64,000 nt of DNA from Winogradskyella jejuensis (GCF_900129745.1 NZ_FQWS01000001.1:930001-994000); one strand, 5' to 3'. Shown: positions 36,087-44,881, numbered from the stretch's first letter. Numbers and translations are program-made. The notes: generated by a model not told the origin, from the letters alone.

Positions 36087-37019
36087 TCAACCATTCGTCT
36101 CCGTGATATACTTTTTCGGCGTTGTTCCATATTTCTTCTTAAACGCAGCTATAAAATGACTTGCGGTGCTATAACCTACTTTCAATCCCACTTCATTTAC
36201 ATTATAGTTACCCGATTCCAGAAGTTTTCGAGCGACTTCCATTTTATAATCAAATAAAAAGCCATAAACCGTATCCCCATAGATTTGCTTAAAGCCTTCT
36301 TTTAGCTTTTTTAAACTTAAATCAATTGAATCTGCCAATTCTTGAAGCGTTGGTGGCTCAGCCATTTGCGCAATAATGATATCTTTAGCTTGTTTCAACT
36401 TAGCCACATTAGTTTCGTCTACCAAAAACGGACATTGCTCTACATTTGCATCTTCACTACGGTTAAAAAACAAGCTTAATAATTCATAGGCTTTCCCTTT
36501 AAAATACAAAGGTTTAATGGAATTATTGAGATTAAAACTTAATAACTGATTAAGAACAACTGCCATCGATGGTGTAATGCTTCCATCTTTATAATATTTT
36601 TTATCACGGTTATCTTCTGATAAAAACGTTACATACGATGCATCTTGAGAAAATAAACGATGAAATTTTTCTAGCGAAATCACCAACGAAATAAGCATAC
36701 ATCCTGGCTGAACTTCTAAATGTATAGGTAAATCGCGTTGTGGATTATACAAAAGCAAAGAGGTGTCCGCGAGAATGGGCAAGCGATAACTACCTTGATT
36801 AAATACAAACGTGGCTTGCCCTTTAGCACAAAAATGAAACTGAATGTAACTGCTATCTATCTGGCGTTCTGCGATTTCTATGGCATTACTATCATTTTTA
36901 TAAGACAGAACAAAAAAGCCATCTTCAAGATAGGTTTCTTCAAAAGACCCTTGAGCGACACTTTTAGAAATGGAATTTTCAATTTTCATTTTCTTGTTAT
37001 TTAGATTCATTCTAAACAA
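36087..37019 (-). CDS. AraC family transcriptional regulator divergent from the haem operon
   Basis: The protein is about 310 residues, with an N-terminal sensing half (YIQFHFCAKGQATFVFNQG) and a C-terminal AraC double helix-turn-helix (LQELADSIDLSLKKLKEGFKQIYGDTVYGF and NVNEVGLKVGYSTASHFIAAFKKKYGTTPKKY). The start may be at 37019, 37010 or 36989; I use the longest. A CAAAAATA sequence at 37047-37054 reads TATTTTTG on the minus strand and is a likely -7 box. The 170-bp divergent region to hemA has 21-bp direct repeats that suit an AraC binding site, so it probably controls haem synthesis. Confidence 0.88.
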   Translation of the reverse strand: MFRMNLNNKKMKIENSISKSVAQGSFEETYLEDGFFVLSYKNDSNAIEIAERQIDSSYIQFHFCAKGQATFVFNQGSYRLPILADTSLLLYNPQRDLPIHLEVQPGCMLISLVISLEKFHRLFSQDASYVTFLSEDNRDKKYYKDGSITPSMAVVLNQLLSFNLNNSIKPLYFKGKAYELLSLFFNRSEDANVEQCPFLVDETNVAKLKQAKDIIIAQMAEPPTLQELADSIDLSLKKLKEGFKQIYGDTVYGFLFDYKMEVARKLLESGNYNVNEVGLKVGYSTASHFIAAFKKKYGTTPKKYITETNG

Positions 37020-37046
37020 AAGGTGTTAAAACCCCTATTTTTACTG

Positions 37047-37054
37047 CAAAAATA
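37047..37054 (-). promoter_or_regulatory. -7 box of the AraC regulator gene
   Basis: Read on the minus strand this is TATTTTTG, a match to TAnnTTTG, 28 bases before the longest start. Confidence 0.45.
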
Positions 37055-37101
37055 TGACATTTATCATGTTTTTATTTAAAATGACGTTAAAAAACCACAA
37101 A

Positions 37102-37156
37102 CGTTATTTTAAGTTCTTCTAGCGTTATTTTTATGTTATTAACAAAATTACATTTG
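37102..37156 (+). promoter_or_regulatory. hemA promoter with 21-bp direct repeats (candidate AraC-type site)
   Basis: CGTTATTTT is repeated at 37102 and 37123, exactly 21 bp apart, with partial similarity through the remaining 12 bases. The -7 box TACATTTG follows at 37149-37156. The second repeat covers the position of the -33 element, for which no TTG is present, a layout typical of activator-dependent promoters. Confidence 0.5.
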
Positions 37157-37189
37157 CATTGTTAATTCCGAAGTCAGGTAAACGAGCGA

Positions 37190-38437
37190 ATGCAACACAA
37201 ACAAACACATTTTTATGCTATTGGGCTTAGCTACAAAAAAGCTGATGCTGAGGTGCGTGGTCATTTTAGTTTAAGTGATGCTGCTAAAGAAGCTATTTTG
37301 ACACAAGCCAAAGCTAGTAGTGTTGAAAGTTTGCTATTAGTATCCACTTGCAACCGTACAGAAATTTACGGATTTGCTGAGCGTCCATGCCAGCTTATTG
37401 AGTTGCTTTGCGAAAACACAAAAGGCACTGTTGAGGAATTTAGACAAGTCGCTTACATTCATAAAAATTCTGAGGCTATTTCACACATGTTTCGTGTGGG
37501 CTCTGGTTTAGACAGCCAAATCCTTGGTGATTTTGAAATTATTGGGCAACTTAAAGCTGGTGCACGGAAGTCTAAAGCGCTTGGCTTGCTCAATTCTTAT
37601 ATCGAGCGTCTTCTTAATGCTGTAATTCAAGCTAGTAAACGCATAAAAACCGAAACTGAATTATCTTCTGGAGCAACATCTGTTTCATTTGCCGCTGTTC
37701 AATACATCATGAATAACGTTGAGAATATTTCAGATAAAAACATTCTACTCTTTGGAACTGGGAAAATTGGCAGAAACACGTGTGAAAATTTAGTGAAACA
37801 CACTAAAAATCCACACATTACTTTAATTAACAGAACTAAAGATAAGGCTGAAGCTATTGCTGGTAAATTCAATTTAATAGTCAGAGATTACGAAGATTTA
37901 CAAAGCGAAATTAATAGGTCTGATATTGTCGTCGTGGCTACAGGCGCGCAAGACCCTACAGTGTACAAATCACTTATTACAAGAGAAAAACCATTGCTGA
38001 TTTTAGATTTATCTATTCCTAAAAACGTGAATGAAGATGTTAAGGAATTAGATAATATCACACTTGTTCATATGGATGATTTGGCAAAAATCACAGACGA
38101 TACTTTAGAAAAACGTAAGGCGTATATACCAGCGGCAGAAAACATAATAGCTGAAGTTACCGCAGATTTTAACGCTTGGTTAGACACCTTAAAGTTTGTG
38201 CCAACCATTCAGGCGATAAAACACAAGTTGACAGATATTAAAAACTCTGAGGTTAACAATCAGCGCAAAAAGTTAGATAACTTTAACGAAGAGCAAGTTG
38301 AATTAGTGACAAATAACCTCATCCAGAAAATTACCAATCAATTTGCACACCACTTAAGAGAAGACTCCAATACTTCAGATGAAAGCTTAGAGCTCATCAA
38401 AAAAATATTTCAGTTAGAAAGCACCCAAAATGTCTAG
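37190..38437 (+). CDS. hemA: Glutamyl-tRNA reductase
   Basis: The 415-residue enzyme has the nucleophilic Cys54 in LLVSTCNRTEIYG, the substrate-binding FRVGSGLDSQILGDFEIIGQ and the NADPH site LLFGTGKIGRNTCENL. It reduces glutamyl-tRNA to glutamate-1-semialdehyde, the first committed step of C5 tetrapyrrole synthesis. The gene opens the haem operon and overlaps hemC by eight bases. Confidence 0.96.
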   Translation: MQHKQTHFYAIGLSYKKADAEVRGHFSLSDAAKEAILTQAKASSVESLLLVSTCNRTEIYGFAERPCQLIELLCENTKGTVEEFRQVAYIHKNSEAISHMFRVGSGLDSQILGDFEIIGQLKAGARKSKALGLLNSYIERLLNAVIQASKRIKTETELSSGATSVSFAAVQYIMNNVENISDKNILLFGTGKIGRNTCENLVKHTKNPHITLINRTKDKAEAIAGKFNLIVRDYEDLQSEINRSDIVVVATGAQDPTVYKSLITREKPLLILDLSIPKNVNEDVKELDNITLVHMDDLAKITDDTLEKRKAYIPAAENIIAEVTADFNAWLDTLKFVPTIQAIKHKLTDIKNSEVNNQRKKLDNFNEEQVELVTNNLIQKITNQFAHHLREDSNTSDESLELIKKIFQLESTQNV

Positions 38438-40007
38438 ACTAATTCGCATTGGCACACGCGACAGCCAGCTCGCTATGTGGCAAGCAAAAACGGTTCAATC
38501 TCAACTTGAACAACTCGGTCATAAATCCGTATTAGTTCCTGTAAAATCTACAGGAGATATTGTTTTAGACAAGCCTTTATACGAGCTTGGCATTACTGGA
38601 ATTTTTACAAAAACATTAGATATTGCTATGCTTAACGGCGATATTGATATTGCGGTACACTCTCTAAAAGATGTACCCACAGTTTTACCAAAAGGCATTG
38701 TACAAGCTGCCGTTTTAAAACGCGGAAACATTAATGATTGTTTGGTGTTCAAGAAAAATGAAGAGTTTCTCTCGCAACGCGATGCCGTTATTGCCACAGG
38801 AAGTTTACGTCGTCGTGCGCAATGGCTTAACCGTTATCCTACACATACCGTTACTGATTTAAGAGGAAATGTAAATAGTCGCTTAGAAAAGTTAGAAAAT
38901 AACGACTGGAATGCTGCAATTTTTGCCGCTGCTGGTTTAGGGCGTTTAGGCATAAAACCAGAGAATGCGATTAATCTCCATTGGATGATTCCTGCACCTG
39001 CTCAAGGCGCTGTTATGGTGGCTGCTCTTGAAGAAGATGAAGAGATACTTACTATTTGTGCCGAAATTAACCATAGAGAAACGGAAATTTGCACGAGCAT
39101 TGAGCGTGAATTCTTAAACCGTCTTGAAGGCGGTTGCACAGCTCCCATCGGTGCAATTTGTTATATCAACAAAGAGGAAGAAGTCAATTTTAAAGGCATT
39201 CTTTTAAGTAAAGATGGCACACGAAAGATTGAAGTTACTAAGGTTGTTCCGTTAGGTAAACACGACAAACTTGCGGAATTCTGTGCAGACTATATTATTG
39301 GCAAAGGTGGAAGGACCTTGATTGACCAGTTGCAACGCAGTGATAAAACGACCAATATATACTCTACAAAAACGCTTACCGAAGCGCAGTTAGAATTATT
39401 TCACAGAGATGTAGTTGCAGAAAGTAATGATGCTATAAAAATCAGTCTTAATCGTATTCCTAAAAGTGTGGTTAGAAACGAAATTAAGAATGTGATTATT
39501 ACAAGTCAAAACGCTGTTGAAGCCTTATTGACTAGCTTTTCAGTACCTGAATTGCAATTCAAAAATATTTACTGTGTAGGACGTCGAACCAAGCGTATGA
39601 TTGAAAAACGTATTGGTAAAGTTGCTCACATGGCTTCTAATGCTAAAAAACTTGCTGAGTATTTAGTAGAATATATAGATGGCACAGAAGTCACCTATTT
39701 CTGTAGTGATTTACGCTTAGATGATTTACCAAATATTTTGACAGAAAATCACATCAAAGTGAATGAAGTTGAAGCCTACCAAACCAAATACGACGCTATA
39801 AAAGTAGAACAAAACCTTGATGGAATTATGTTCTATAGTCCTTCAACAATTGAAAGTTTTTTGAAACAAAACAAAGCCAATGGTATTGCTTTTTGTATTG
39901 GAGAAACGACTGCAAACATAGCACGCAAATATTTTGAAGATGTCCGCGTAGCTAAAGTGCCAACTGTGGAAAGTGTGATAGAATTAGTGAATGAATATTA
40001 TATATAA
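38430..40007 (+). CDS. hemC: Fused hydroxymethylbilane synthase - uroporphyrinogen-III synthase
   Basis: Residues 1-305 are HemC: IRIGTRDSQLAMWQAK, VHSLKDVPTVLP, GSLRRRAQW and the cofactor Cys236 in EGGCTAPIGA. The remaining 220 residues are HemD (uroporphyrinogen-III synthase), seen in NVIITSQNAVEALL, YCVGRRTKRMIEK and IMFYSPSTIESFL, then FCIGETTANIARKYF. The fusion turns porphobilinogen into uroporphyrinogen III in one protein. No separate hemD is present. The 92-bp gap to hemE contains two hairpins. Confidence 0.93.
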   Translation: MSRLIRIGTRDSQLAMWQAKTVQSQLEQLGHKSVLVPVKSTGDIVLDKPLYELGITGIFTKTLDIAMLNGDIDIAVHSLKDVPTVLPKGIVQAAVLKRGNINDCLVFKKNEEFLSQRDAVIATGSLRRRAQWLNRYPTHTVTDLRGNVNSRLEKLENNDWNAAIFAAAGLGRLGIKPENAINLHWMIPAPAQGAVMVAALEEDEEILTICAEINHRETEICTSIEREFLNRLEGGCTAPIGAICYINKEEEVNFKGILLSKDGTRKIEVTKVVPLGKHDKLAEFCADYIIGKGGRTLIDQLQRSDKTTNIYSTKTLTEAQLELFHRDVVAESNDAIKISLNRIPKSVVRNEIKNVIITSQNAVEALLTSFSVPELQFKNIYCVGRRTKRMIEKRIGKVAHMASNAKKLAEYLVEYIDGTEVTYFCSDLRLDDLPNILTENHIKVNEVEAYQTKYDAIKVEQNLDGIMFYSPSTIESFLKQNKANGIAFCIGETTANIARKYFEDVRVAKVPTVESVIELVNEYYI

Positions 40008-40008
40008 G

Positions 40009-40098
40009 CCCATCCTAGCCTTCCCAAAGGGAAGGAACCGATGTGGTTAAAGTTTAATAATTAAAATTCCCTTTCCTAAGGAAAGGGTTAGGGATAGG
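40009..40098. repeat. Paired-hairpin repeat between hemC/D and hemE
   Basis: CCTTCCC-aaa-GGGAAGG (40019-40035) and CCCTTTCC-taa-GGAAAGGG (40069-40087) form two stem-loops, and the flanks CCCATCCTAGCC and GGTTAGGGATAGG are nearly complementary to one another. It fills the gap within the haem operon. This resembles a dispersed flavobacterial hairpin repeat I have seen in other genomes. Confidence 0.6.
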
Positions 40099-40099
40099 A

Positions 40100-41131
40100 A
40101 TGATAAAAAACGACTTATTTTTAAGAGCATTAAAAGGAGAAACTGTAGAACGTCCACCTGTATGGATGATGCGTCAAGCGGGACGTTACTTGCCAGAATT
40201 TATGGAGATTAAGGCCAAGTACGATTTCTTCACACGTTGCCAAACACCAGAGTTAGCTAGTGAAATTACAGTACAGCCCATCCGCAGATACGGAATGGAT
40301 GCAGCCATCTTATTTTCAGATATTTTAGTTATTCCGCAAGCCATGAATATTGAGGTGCAGATGAAACCCAATTTTGGACCTTATTTACCAAACCCTATTC
40401 GCTCTCAAAAAGATGTAGACAATGTCGTTGTTCCAGATGTTACTGTAGAATTAGATTACGTTTACCAAGCCATAAAAGCCACAAAAGAAAAACTGAATGA
40501 CGAAATTCCGTTAATTGGTTTCGCGGGTTCACCATGGACTATCCTTTGTTATTGTGTACAAGGTCAAGGCAGTAAAAACTTTGATAAGGCCAAAAAATTC
40601 TGTTTTACAAATCCAGTTGCGGCACATGGATTACTTCAAAAAATAACAGATACGACCATTTCGTATTTAAGACAAAAAGTGAAAGCTGGCGTAAATGCCG
40701 TTCAGGTTTTCGATTCTTGGGGAGGTATGTTATCTCCCATAGATTATCAAGAATTTTCATGGCAATACATTCAGCAGATTATTGATGCTTTAAAAGATGA
40801 AACACATGTGATTGCTTTTGGAAAAGGATGCTGGTTTGCACTTGGTGAAATGGCAAAATCTGGCGCTTCTGCTCTTGGTGTAGATTGGACATGCTCTGCA
40901 CGTAACGCACGTTATTTAACAGGCGGAAACATAACTTTACAAGGTAATTTTGACCCAACACGTCTGTATTCTCCTCCAGCCGAAATCAAAAAAATGGTCA
41001 CGAAAATGATTAACGATTTTGGAAAAGATAAATACATCGTTAACTTAGGTCATGGGATTTTACCAGATATTCCTTTAGATAATGCTAAGGCTTTCATAGA
41101 TGCGGTTAAGGAATATAAAAGCCCAGATTAA
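40100..41131 (+). CDS. hemE: Uroporphyrinogen decarboxylase
   Basis: The 343-residue enzyme begins with [17 protein letters not shown], the Arg-rich substrate site, and has [27 protein letters not shown] and [16 protein letters not shown]. It decarboxylates uroporphyrinogen III to coproporphyrinogen III. The ATG at 40100 follows the hairpin repeat directly. Confidence 0.96.
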   Translation: MIKNDLFLRALKGETVERPPVWMMRQAGRYLPEFMEIKAKYDFFTRCQTPELASEITVQPIRRYGMDAAILFSDILVIPQAMNIEVQMKPNFGPYLPNPIRSQKDVDNVVVPDVTVELDYVYQAIKATKEKLNDEIPLIGFAGSPWTILCYCVQGQGSKNFDKAKKFCFTNPVAAHGLLQKITDTTISYLRQKVKAGVNAVQVFDSWGGMLSPIDYQEFSWQYIQQIIDALKDETHVIAFGKGCWFALGEMAKSGASALGVDWTCSARNARYLTGGNITLQGNFDPTRLYSPPAEIKKMVTKMINDFGKDKYIVNLGHGILPDIPLDNAKAFIDAVKEYKSPD

Positions 41132-41192
41132 ACGTAACACATCATGTGTTTTTGCGTCTATTTAATAGACAACTCTATTAAAAAACAAAACG

Positions 41193-41981
41193 ATGATACA
41201 AGACATTTTTAGAGGTTTACAAGTATACTCTGGAGCTTACGGGCTTATTTCTAAACTAAAACTTTGGAAATACTTCGTAATTCCTATGTTAATTAGTTTT
41301 GTGGTTTTTATTTTAATATTTGTTTCGGCTTATGGTCTTTCAGACAATCTAGGTGAATGGATTGCGGGTATATGGGTATGGGAAACTGGTAAGGCAACAG
41401 TAACTTTCATTTCAACACTAATTGCTGGTGTCATCATTTTTGCGCTTGGTATTATTATGTTTAAGCATATTATTATGGCGCTTTCTTCACCATTTATGAG
41501 TCCTGTTTCAGAAAAAATTGAAGAATATTACACAGGAAAACCTGCCGAAAACAAAATAAAATCATCTTTTGCGCAACAACTAATTAGAGGCATTAGATTA
41601 GGTTTAAGAAACCTTGCAAAAGAATTACTTTATACTATTCCTATTTTACTGCTGAAATTTATACCAGTTGTCAATATATTTTCAACGGCGCTCCTCTTTA
41701 TAGTACAGGCATATTATGCTGGTTTCGGCAATATGGATTATACGCTTGAACGCCATTTCACCTATAAAGAAAGTGTGAACTTTATTAGAAAAAACAGAGG
41801 TTTAGCTATAGGAAATGGCATTGGGTTTCTACTCTTACTATTTATCCCTGTAATTGGTGTAATTTTAGTTCTACCATTAAGCGTTACTTCAGCATCCGTA
41901 ATTGCCGTGGATTTATTATTTGATGATGATGAAGGCGAACACATTGGTTTCGAGCCATTTGAAGTTATAGAGAATAGATAA
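41193..41981 (+). CDS. EI24 domain membrane protein
   Basis: The 262-residue protein has four to five membrane segments with the EI24/CysZ-like pattern: ILFRGLQVYSGAYGLISK at the start, MALSSPFMSPVSEKIEEYYTG, and YYAGFGNMDYTLERHFTYKES late. EI24/CysZ proteins include a sulfate transporter; nothing here fixes the substrate. It lies inside the haem operon between hemE and the GNAT gene (start shares one base with its stop). Confidence 0.85.
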   Translation: MIQDIFRGLQVYSGAYGLISKLKLWKYFVIPMLISFVVFILIFVSAYGLSDNLGEWIAGIWVWETGKATVTFISTLIAGVIIFALGIIMFKHIIMALSSPFMSPVSEKIEEYYTGKPAENKIKSSFAQQLIRGIRLGLRNLAKELLYTIPILLLKFIPVVNIFSTALLFIVQAYYAGFGNMDYTLERHFTYKESVNFIRKNRGLAIGNGIGFLLLLFIPVIGVILVLPLSVTSASVIAVDLLFDDDEGEHIGFEPFEVIENR

Positions 41982-42520
41982 TGGTTGCACAATTCGATGG
42001 TTTTGAAATCAACCCTGTGCATAATGGAGACGCATGGAAAATCTGTGATTTGTGTGTTGCAAATGCAGATCGTTTTAAACGTTATTTCCCAAAAACATTA
42101 AATCAAAATCTCAACCCAACGCTGTCTCAATATTTTGTCGAAGATAAAGTCAAAGCCTTTGAAAATAAAACGGTTTTTTTGTTCACATTAAAACATTCCG
42201 AAACTCGTAAATTAGTTGGTTTAATCTACATTAAAGAATTAGATTGGAGTAAAAATCAAGGTGAATTTGCGTATTGCATAGATTATAATTTTGAGGGGAA
42301 AAGCCTTATTTCTAAATCTATTAAAGCCTTATCAAAATATGCGTTTCAAAATCTAGGTTTAGAAATACTTCAAGTTATTTCGCACAAAACAAATACAGCA
42401 AGTATTAAAGTTGCCGAAAAGAACAATTTTAAGTGGATAAAAACACTAAAAGAATCCTATGCACCTCCAGGAGAAAAAGCACTCGACATGGAGTTGTTCG
42501 AATTATATAAATCTTTGTAA
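41981..42520 (+). CDS. GNAT family N-acetyltransferase
   Basis: The 179-residue protein has the GNAT fold of the RimJ/RimL subgroup: LVGLIYIKELDWSKNQGEFAYCID (beta4), FEGKSLISKSIKALSKYAF (acetyl-CoA site) and HKTNTASIKVAEKNNFKW (C-terminal helix-strand). The substrate is unknown. It overlaps the EI24 gene by one base; a hairpin repeat follows its stop. Confidence 0.85.
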   Translation: MVAQFDGFEINPVHNGDAWKICDLCVANADRFKRYFPKTLNQNLNPTLSQYFVEDKVKAFENKTVFLFTLKHSETRKLVGLIYIKELDWSKNQGEFAYCIDYNFEGKSLISKSIKALSKYAFQNLGLEILQVISHKTNTASIKVAEKNNFKWIKTLKESYAPPGEKALDMELFELYKSL

Positions 42521-42521
42521 T

Positions 42522-42548
42522 CCTGCAAGGTTTCTAAAACCTAGCAGG
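42522..42548. repeat. Hairpin repeat before hemF
   Basis: CCTGCAAGGTTT and AAACCTAGCAGG form a 12-bp stem with one mismatch and a three-base loop, directly after the GNAT stop. This CCTGCAAGGTTT palindrome is a recurrent intergenic element of flavobacterial genomes in my memory. Confidence 0.6.
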
Positions 42549-42567
42549 TCAAAACATAAAAACAAAA

Positions 42568-43485
42568 ATGCAAGACCAAAAAATCAAAGACAAATTCTAC
42601 GACTACATACAAAATCTACAAGACCAAATTACATCAAAATTAGAAGAAGTTGATGGTTTAGCGCGCTTTAGAGAAGACCTATGGAACCGTCCTGAAGGTG
42701 GTGGCGGAAGAACGCGCGTTATAGAAAATGGACGTGTGTTTGAAAAAGGTGGTGTAAATATTTCTGCCGTTCATGGCGAATTACCAAAAACTATGCAACA
42801 GCATTTTGGCGTAAAAGATGCTAACTTTTTTGCTTGTGGGTTGAGTTTGGTGCTACATCCTAAAAACCCAATGGTGCCAACTGTCCACGCCAATTGGCGC
42901 TATTTTGAAATGTATGATGCCAATGGCAAAATAGCCGACCAGTGGTTTGGTGGCGGACAAGATTTAACGCCCTATTATTTGTTTGAAGACGATGCTAAAC
43001 AATTTCACCAAACGTGTAAAACCGCATGCGACAGACACAATTCAGAATTTTATCCAAAATATAAAGCTAGATGTGATGAGTATTTTCATAATGCACACCG
43101 AAACGAAGCGCGAGGTATAGGTGGCTTATTCTTTGATTATTGTAAGGCTACTGACGAGATGTCGATGCAAGATTGGTTTAATTTTGTTACCGAAGTTGGC
43201 GACAGCTTTTTAGAAGCCTATGTGCCAATTGTCGAAAAACGAAAAGATTTAGATTACTCACAAGAACAGCGTGATTGGCAAGAAATTCGTCGAGGTCGTT
43301 ATGTGGAATTTAATTTGGTCCATGACAAAGGCACATTATTCGGACTAAAAACCAATGGCAGAATTGAAAGTATTCTCATGAGTTTACCGCCGCATGTACA
43401 ATGGGTTTATGACCATCACCCCGAAGCTGGTAGCGAAGAAGAAAAATTAATTAAAGTATTACAGAATCCTATTGAATGGGTTTAG
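42568..43485 (+). CDS. hemF: Oxygen-dependent coproporphyrinogen III oxidase
   Basis: The 305-residue enzyme shows FREDLWNRPEGGGGRTRVIENG, SGLSLVLHPKNPMVPTVHAN, WFGGGQDLTPYY and RGRYVEFNLVHDKGT. It uses O2 to make protoporphyrinogen IX, so the cell can make haem aerobically. Length and motifs are standard. The preceding hairpin repeat may reduce coupling with the GNAT gene. Confidence 0.96.
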   Translation: MQDQKIKDKFYDYIQNLQDQITSKLEEVDGLARFREDLWNRPEGGGGRTRVIENGRVFEKGGVNISAVHGELPKTMQQHFGVKDANFFACGLSLVLHPKNPMVPTVHANWRYFEMYDANGKIADQWFGGGQDLTPYYLFEDDAKQFHQTCKTACDRHNSEFYPKYKARCDEYFHNAHRNEARGIGGLFFDYCKATDEMSMQDWFNFVTEVGDSFLEAYVPIVEKRKDLDYSQEQRDWQEIRRGRYVEFNLVHDKGTLFGLKTNGRIESILMSLPPHVQWVYDHHPEAGSEEEKLIKVLQNPIEWV

Positions 43486-43538
43486 AGTTTGAGCGAGAAA
43501 CTCATAACTTTACACTTACAACTTATTACTAAATAACT

Positions 43539-44528
43539 ATGTTCCTAATAAGAAGAAATCGAAGACTAAGAACCAATGAAGCCATTAGAAGTTTGGTAAG
43601 GGAAACTATAATCTCTCCTAACGATTTTCTAGTGCCGCTTTTTGTAGTTGAGGGTAAAGGTATTAAAGAAGAAATTACTTCTATGCCTAACTATTACCGT
43701 TATAGTTTAGATTTATTAAAGGACGAAGTAAAAACACTTTGGAGCTTAGGTTTAAAATCGGTATTACTTTTTGTAAAGGTTGAGGATAGCCTAAAAGATA
43801 ATAAAGGTACAGAAGCACTAAACCCTAAGGGTTTAATGCAACGCGCCATTAAAACCGTAAAAGAGGTTTGCCCAGATATGTTGGTTATGACTGATGTGGC
43901 GCTCGACCCATTTTCGGTTTACGGGCATGACGGTATTATTGAAAACGGAAAAATAATTAATGACGCTACGGTTGAAGTCTTAGCAGAAATGAGTATTTCC
44001 CACGCCGAAGCTGGAGCAAATTTTGTGGCACCAAGCGATATGATGGATGGTCGTATTTTGGGTATTCGTGAAGCTTTAGACCAGTCTAATTTAATCGATA
44101 TTGGCATTATGAGTTATTCGGCAAAATATGCATCTTCGTTTTATGGACCATTTAGAGATGCGTTGGATTCTGCTCCTGTTGATATTCAAAATATTCCAAA
44201 GGATAAAAAAACATACCAAATGGACTTTGCCAATCGTGAAGAAGCCATCCGCGAAACCGAAATGGATATTAAAGAAGGTGCTGATATTGTTATGGTAAAA
44301 CCAGGATTATGCTATTTAGATATTGTACGTGATATTAGAAATAGTTTTGATGTACCAATTGCTGTTTACCAAGTTTCTGGTGAATATGCAATGCTTAAAG
44401 CCGCTGCTGAAAAAGGTTGGTTAGATCATGATAGTGTAATGCTAGAACAAGTAACCTCTATTAAACGTGCTGGTGCAGATATTATAGCCAGTTACTTCGC
44501 AAAAGATGTAGTTAAGTTAATATCTTAA
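43539..44528 (+). CDS. hemB: Porphobilinogen synthase (delta-aminolevulinate dehydratase)
   Basis: The 329-residue enzyme has the two active-site Lys in MSYSAKYASS (Lys196) and MVKPGLCYLD (Lys254). The metal-site region reads MTDVALDPFSVYGHDGII, with Asp and Ala where zinc enzymes have three Cys, so this is the magnesium/potassium type. It joins two aminolevulinate molecules. It ends the operon; the 353-bp gap that follows contains the promoter, short ORF and terminator listed separately. Confidence 0.96.
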   Translation: MFLIRRNRRLRTNEAIRSLVRETIISPNDFLVPLFVVEGKGIKEEITSMPNYYRYSLDLLKDEVKTLWSLGLKSVLLFVKVEDSLKDNKGTEALNPKGLMQRAIKTVKEVCPDMLVMTDVALDPFSVYGHDGIIENGKIINDATVEVLAEMSISHAEAGANFVAPSDMMDGRILGIREALDQSNLIDIGIMSYSAKYASSFYGPFRDALDSAPVDIQNIPKDKKTYQMDFANREEAIRETEMDIKEGADIVMVKPGLCYLDIVRDIRNSFDVPIAVYQVSGEYAMLKAAAEKGWLDHDSVMLEQVTSIKRAGADIIASYFAKDVVKLIS

Positions 44529-44600
44529 TAGCAGTTATTGTTCACTGAAGTTGTCTTACCGCTGCAAATAGCTTTATTCACAGTGCTTTCTTTTATTTTC

Positions 44601-44664
44601 TAGGTTAATGCTAGGTTAACCTCGGCTATTTATGTGTTTTTCTGAAATTCCTGTTCTAGATTTG
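44601..44664 (+). promoter_or_regulatory. Direct-repeat promoter of the two-component system
   Basis: TAGGTTAATGC (44601-44611) and TAGGTTAACCT (44612-44622) are tandem 11-bp units, the spacing that OmpR/PhoB family dimers use. The -7 box TAGATTTG is at 44657-44664, starting 37 bases after the last C of GGTTAAC. The same arrangement occurs at 46988-47051. Confidence 0.75.
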
Positions 44665-44690
44665 TATCATCATCAAAAAATCAGAACATT

Positions 44691-44777
44691 ATGAGAACTT
44701 TAGACAACAATCAAATTACAAAAAGACATCAAGATTCTAAAGCTTACAACTGGAATACGAAAAGACGTTTTAGATAA
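44691..44777 (+). CDS. Short ORF (28 aa) in the leader of the two-component system
   Basis: The ATG at 44691 lies 27 bases after the -7 box and opens a 28-codon frame. The product is polar and basic, starting MRTLDNNQITKRHQ and ending NWNTKRRFR, with no signal peptide or membrane segment. A terminator-like hairpin follows at 44787-44850 before the kinase gene. It may be a leader peptide, a small regulatory protein or just the start of a regulatory RNA. No homologue is known to me, so translation is inferred only from its place behind a strong promoter. Confidence 0.45.
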   Translation: MRTLDNNQITKRHQDSKAYNWNTKRRFR

Positions 44778-44786
44778 GCATTTATA

Positions 44787-44850
44787 AAACAGTACTTGTA
44801 TTTTCATCAATCAAAATCGTAGCCAATCAAGCCAAGTACTGTTTTATTTT
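44787..44850 (+). terminator. Terminator or attenuator between the short ORF and the kinase gene
   Basis: AAAACAGTACTTG (44787-44799) pairs perfectly with CAAGTACTGTTTT (44833-44845) over a 33-base loop and is followed by ATTTTTCTATTG. It stands 32 bases before the kinase start, so transcription must read through it. Confidence 0.7.
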
Positions 44851-44881
44851 TCTATTGTATTTTTAGAGTGAAGACATTTCT

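Noticed and set aside
41136..41153. Terminator between hemE and the EI24 gene
   Set aside because: AACACATCATGTGTT is short, with a tiny loop and few T residues; it is too weak to separate transcripts.
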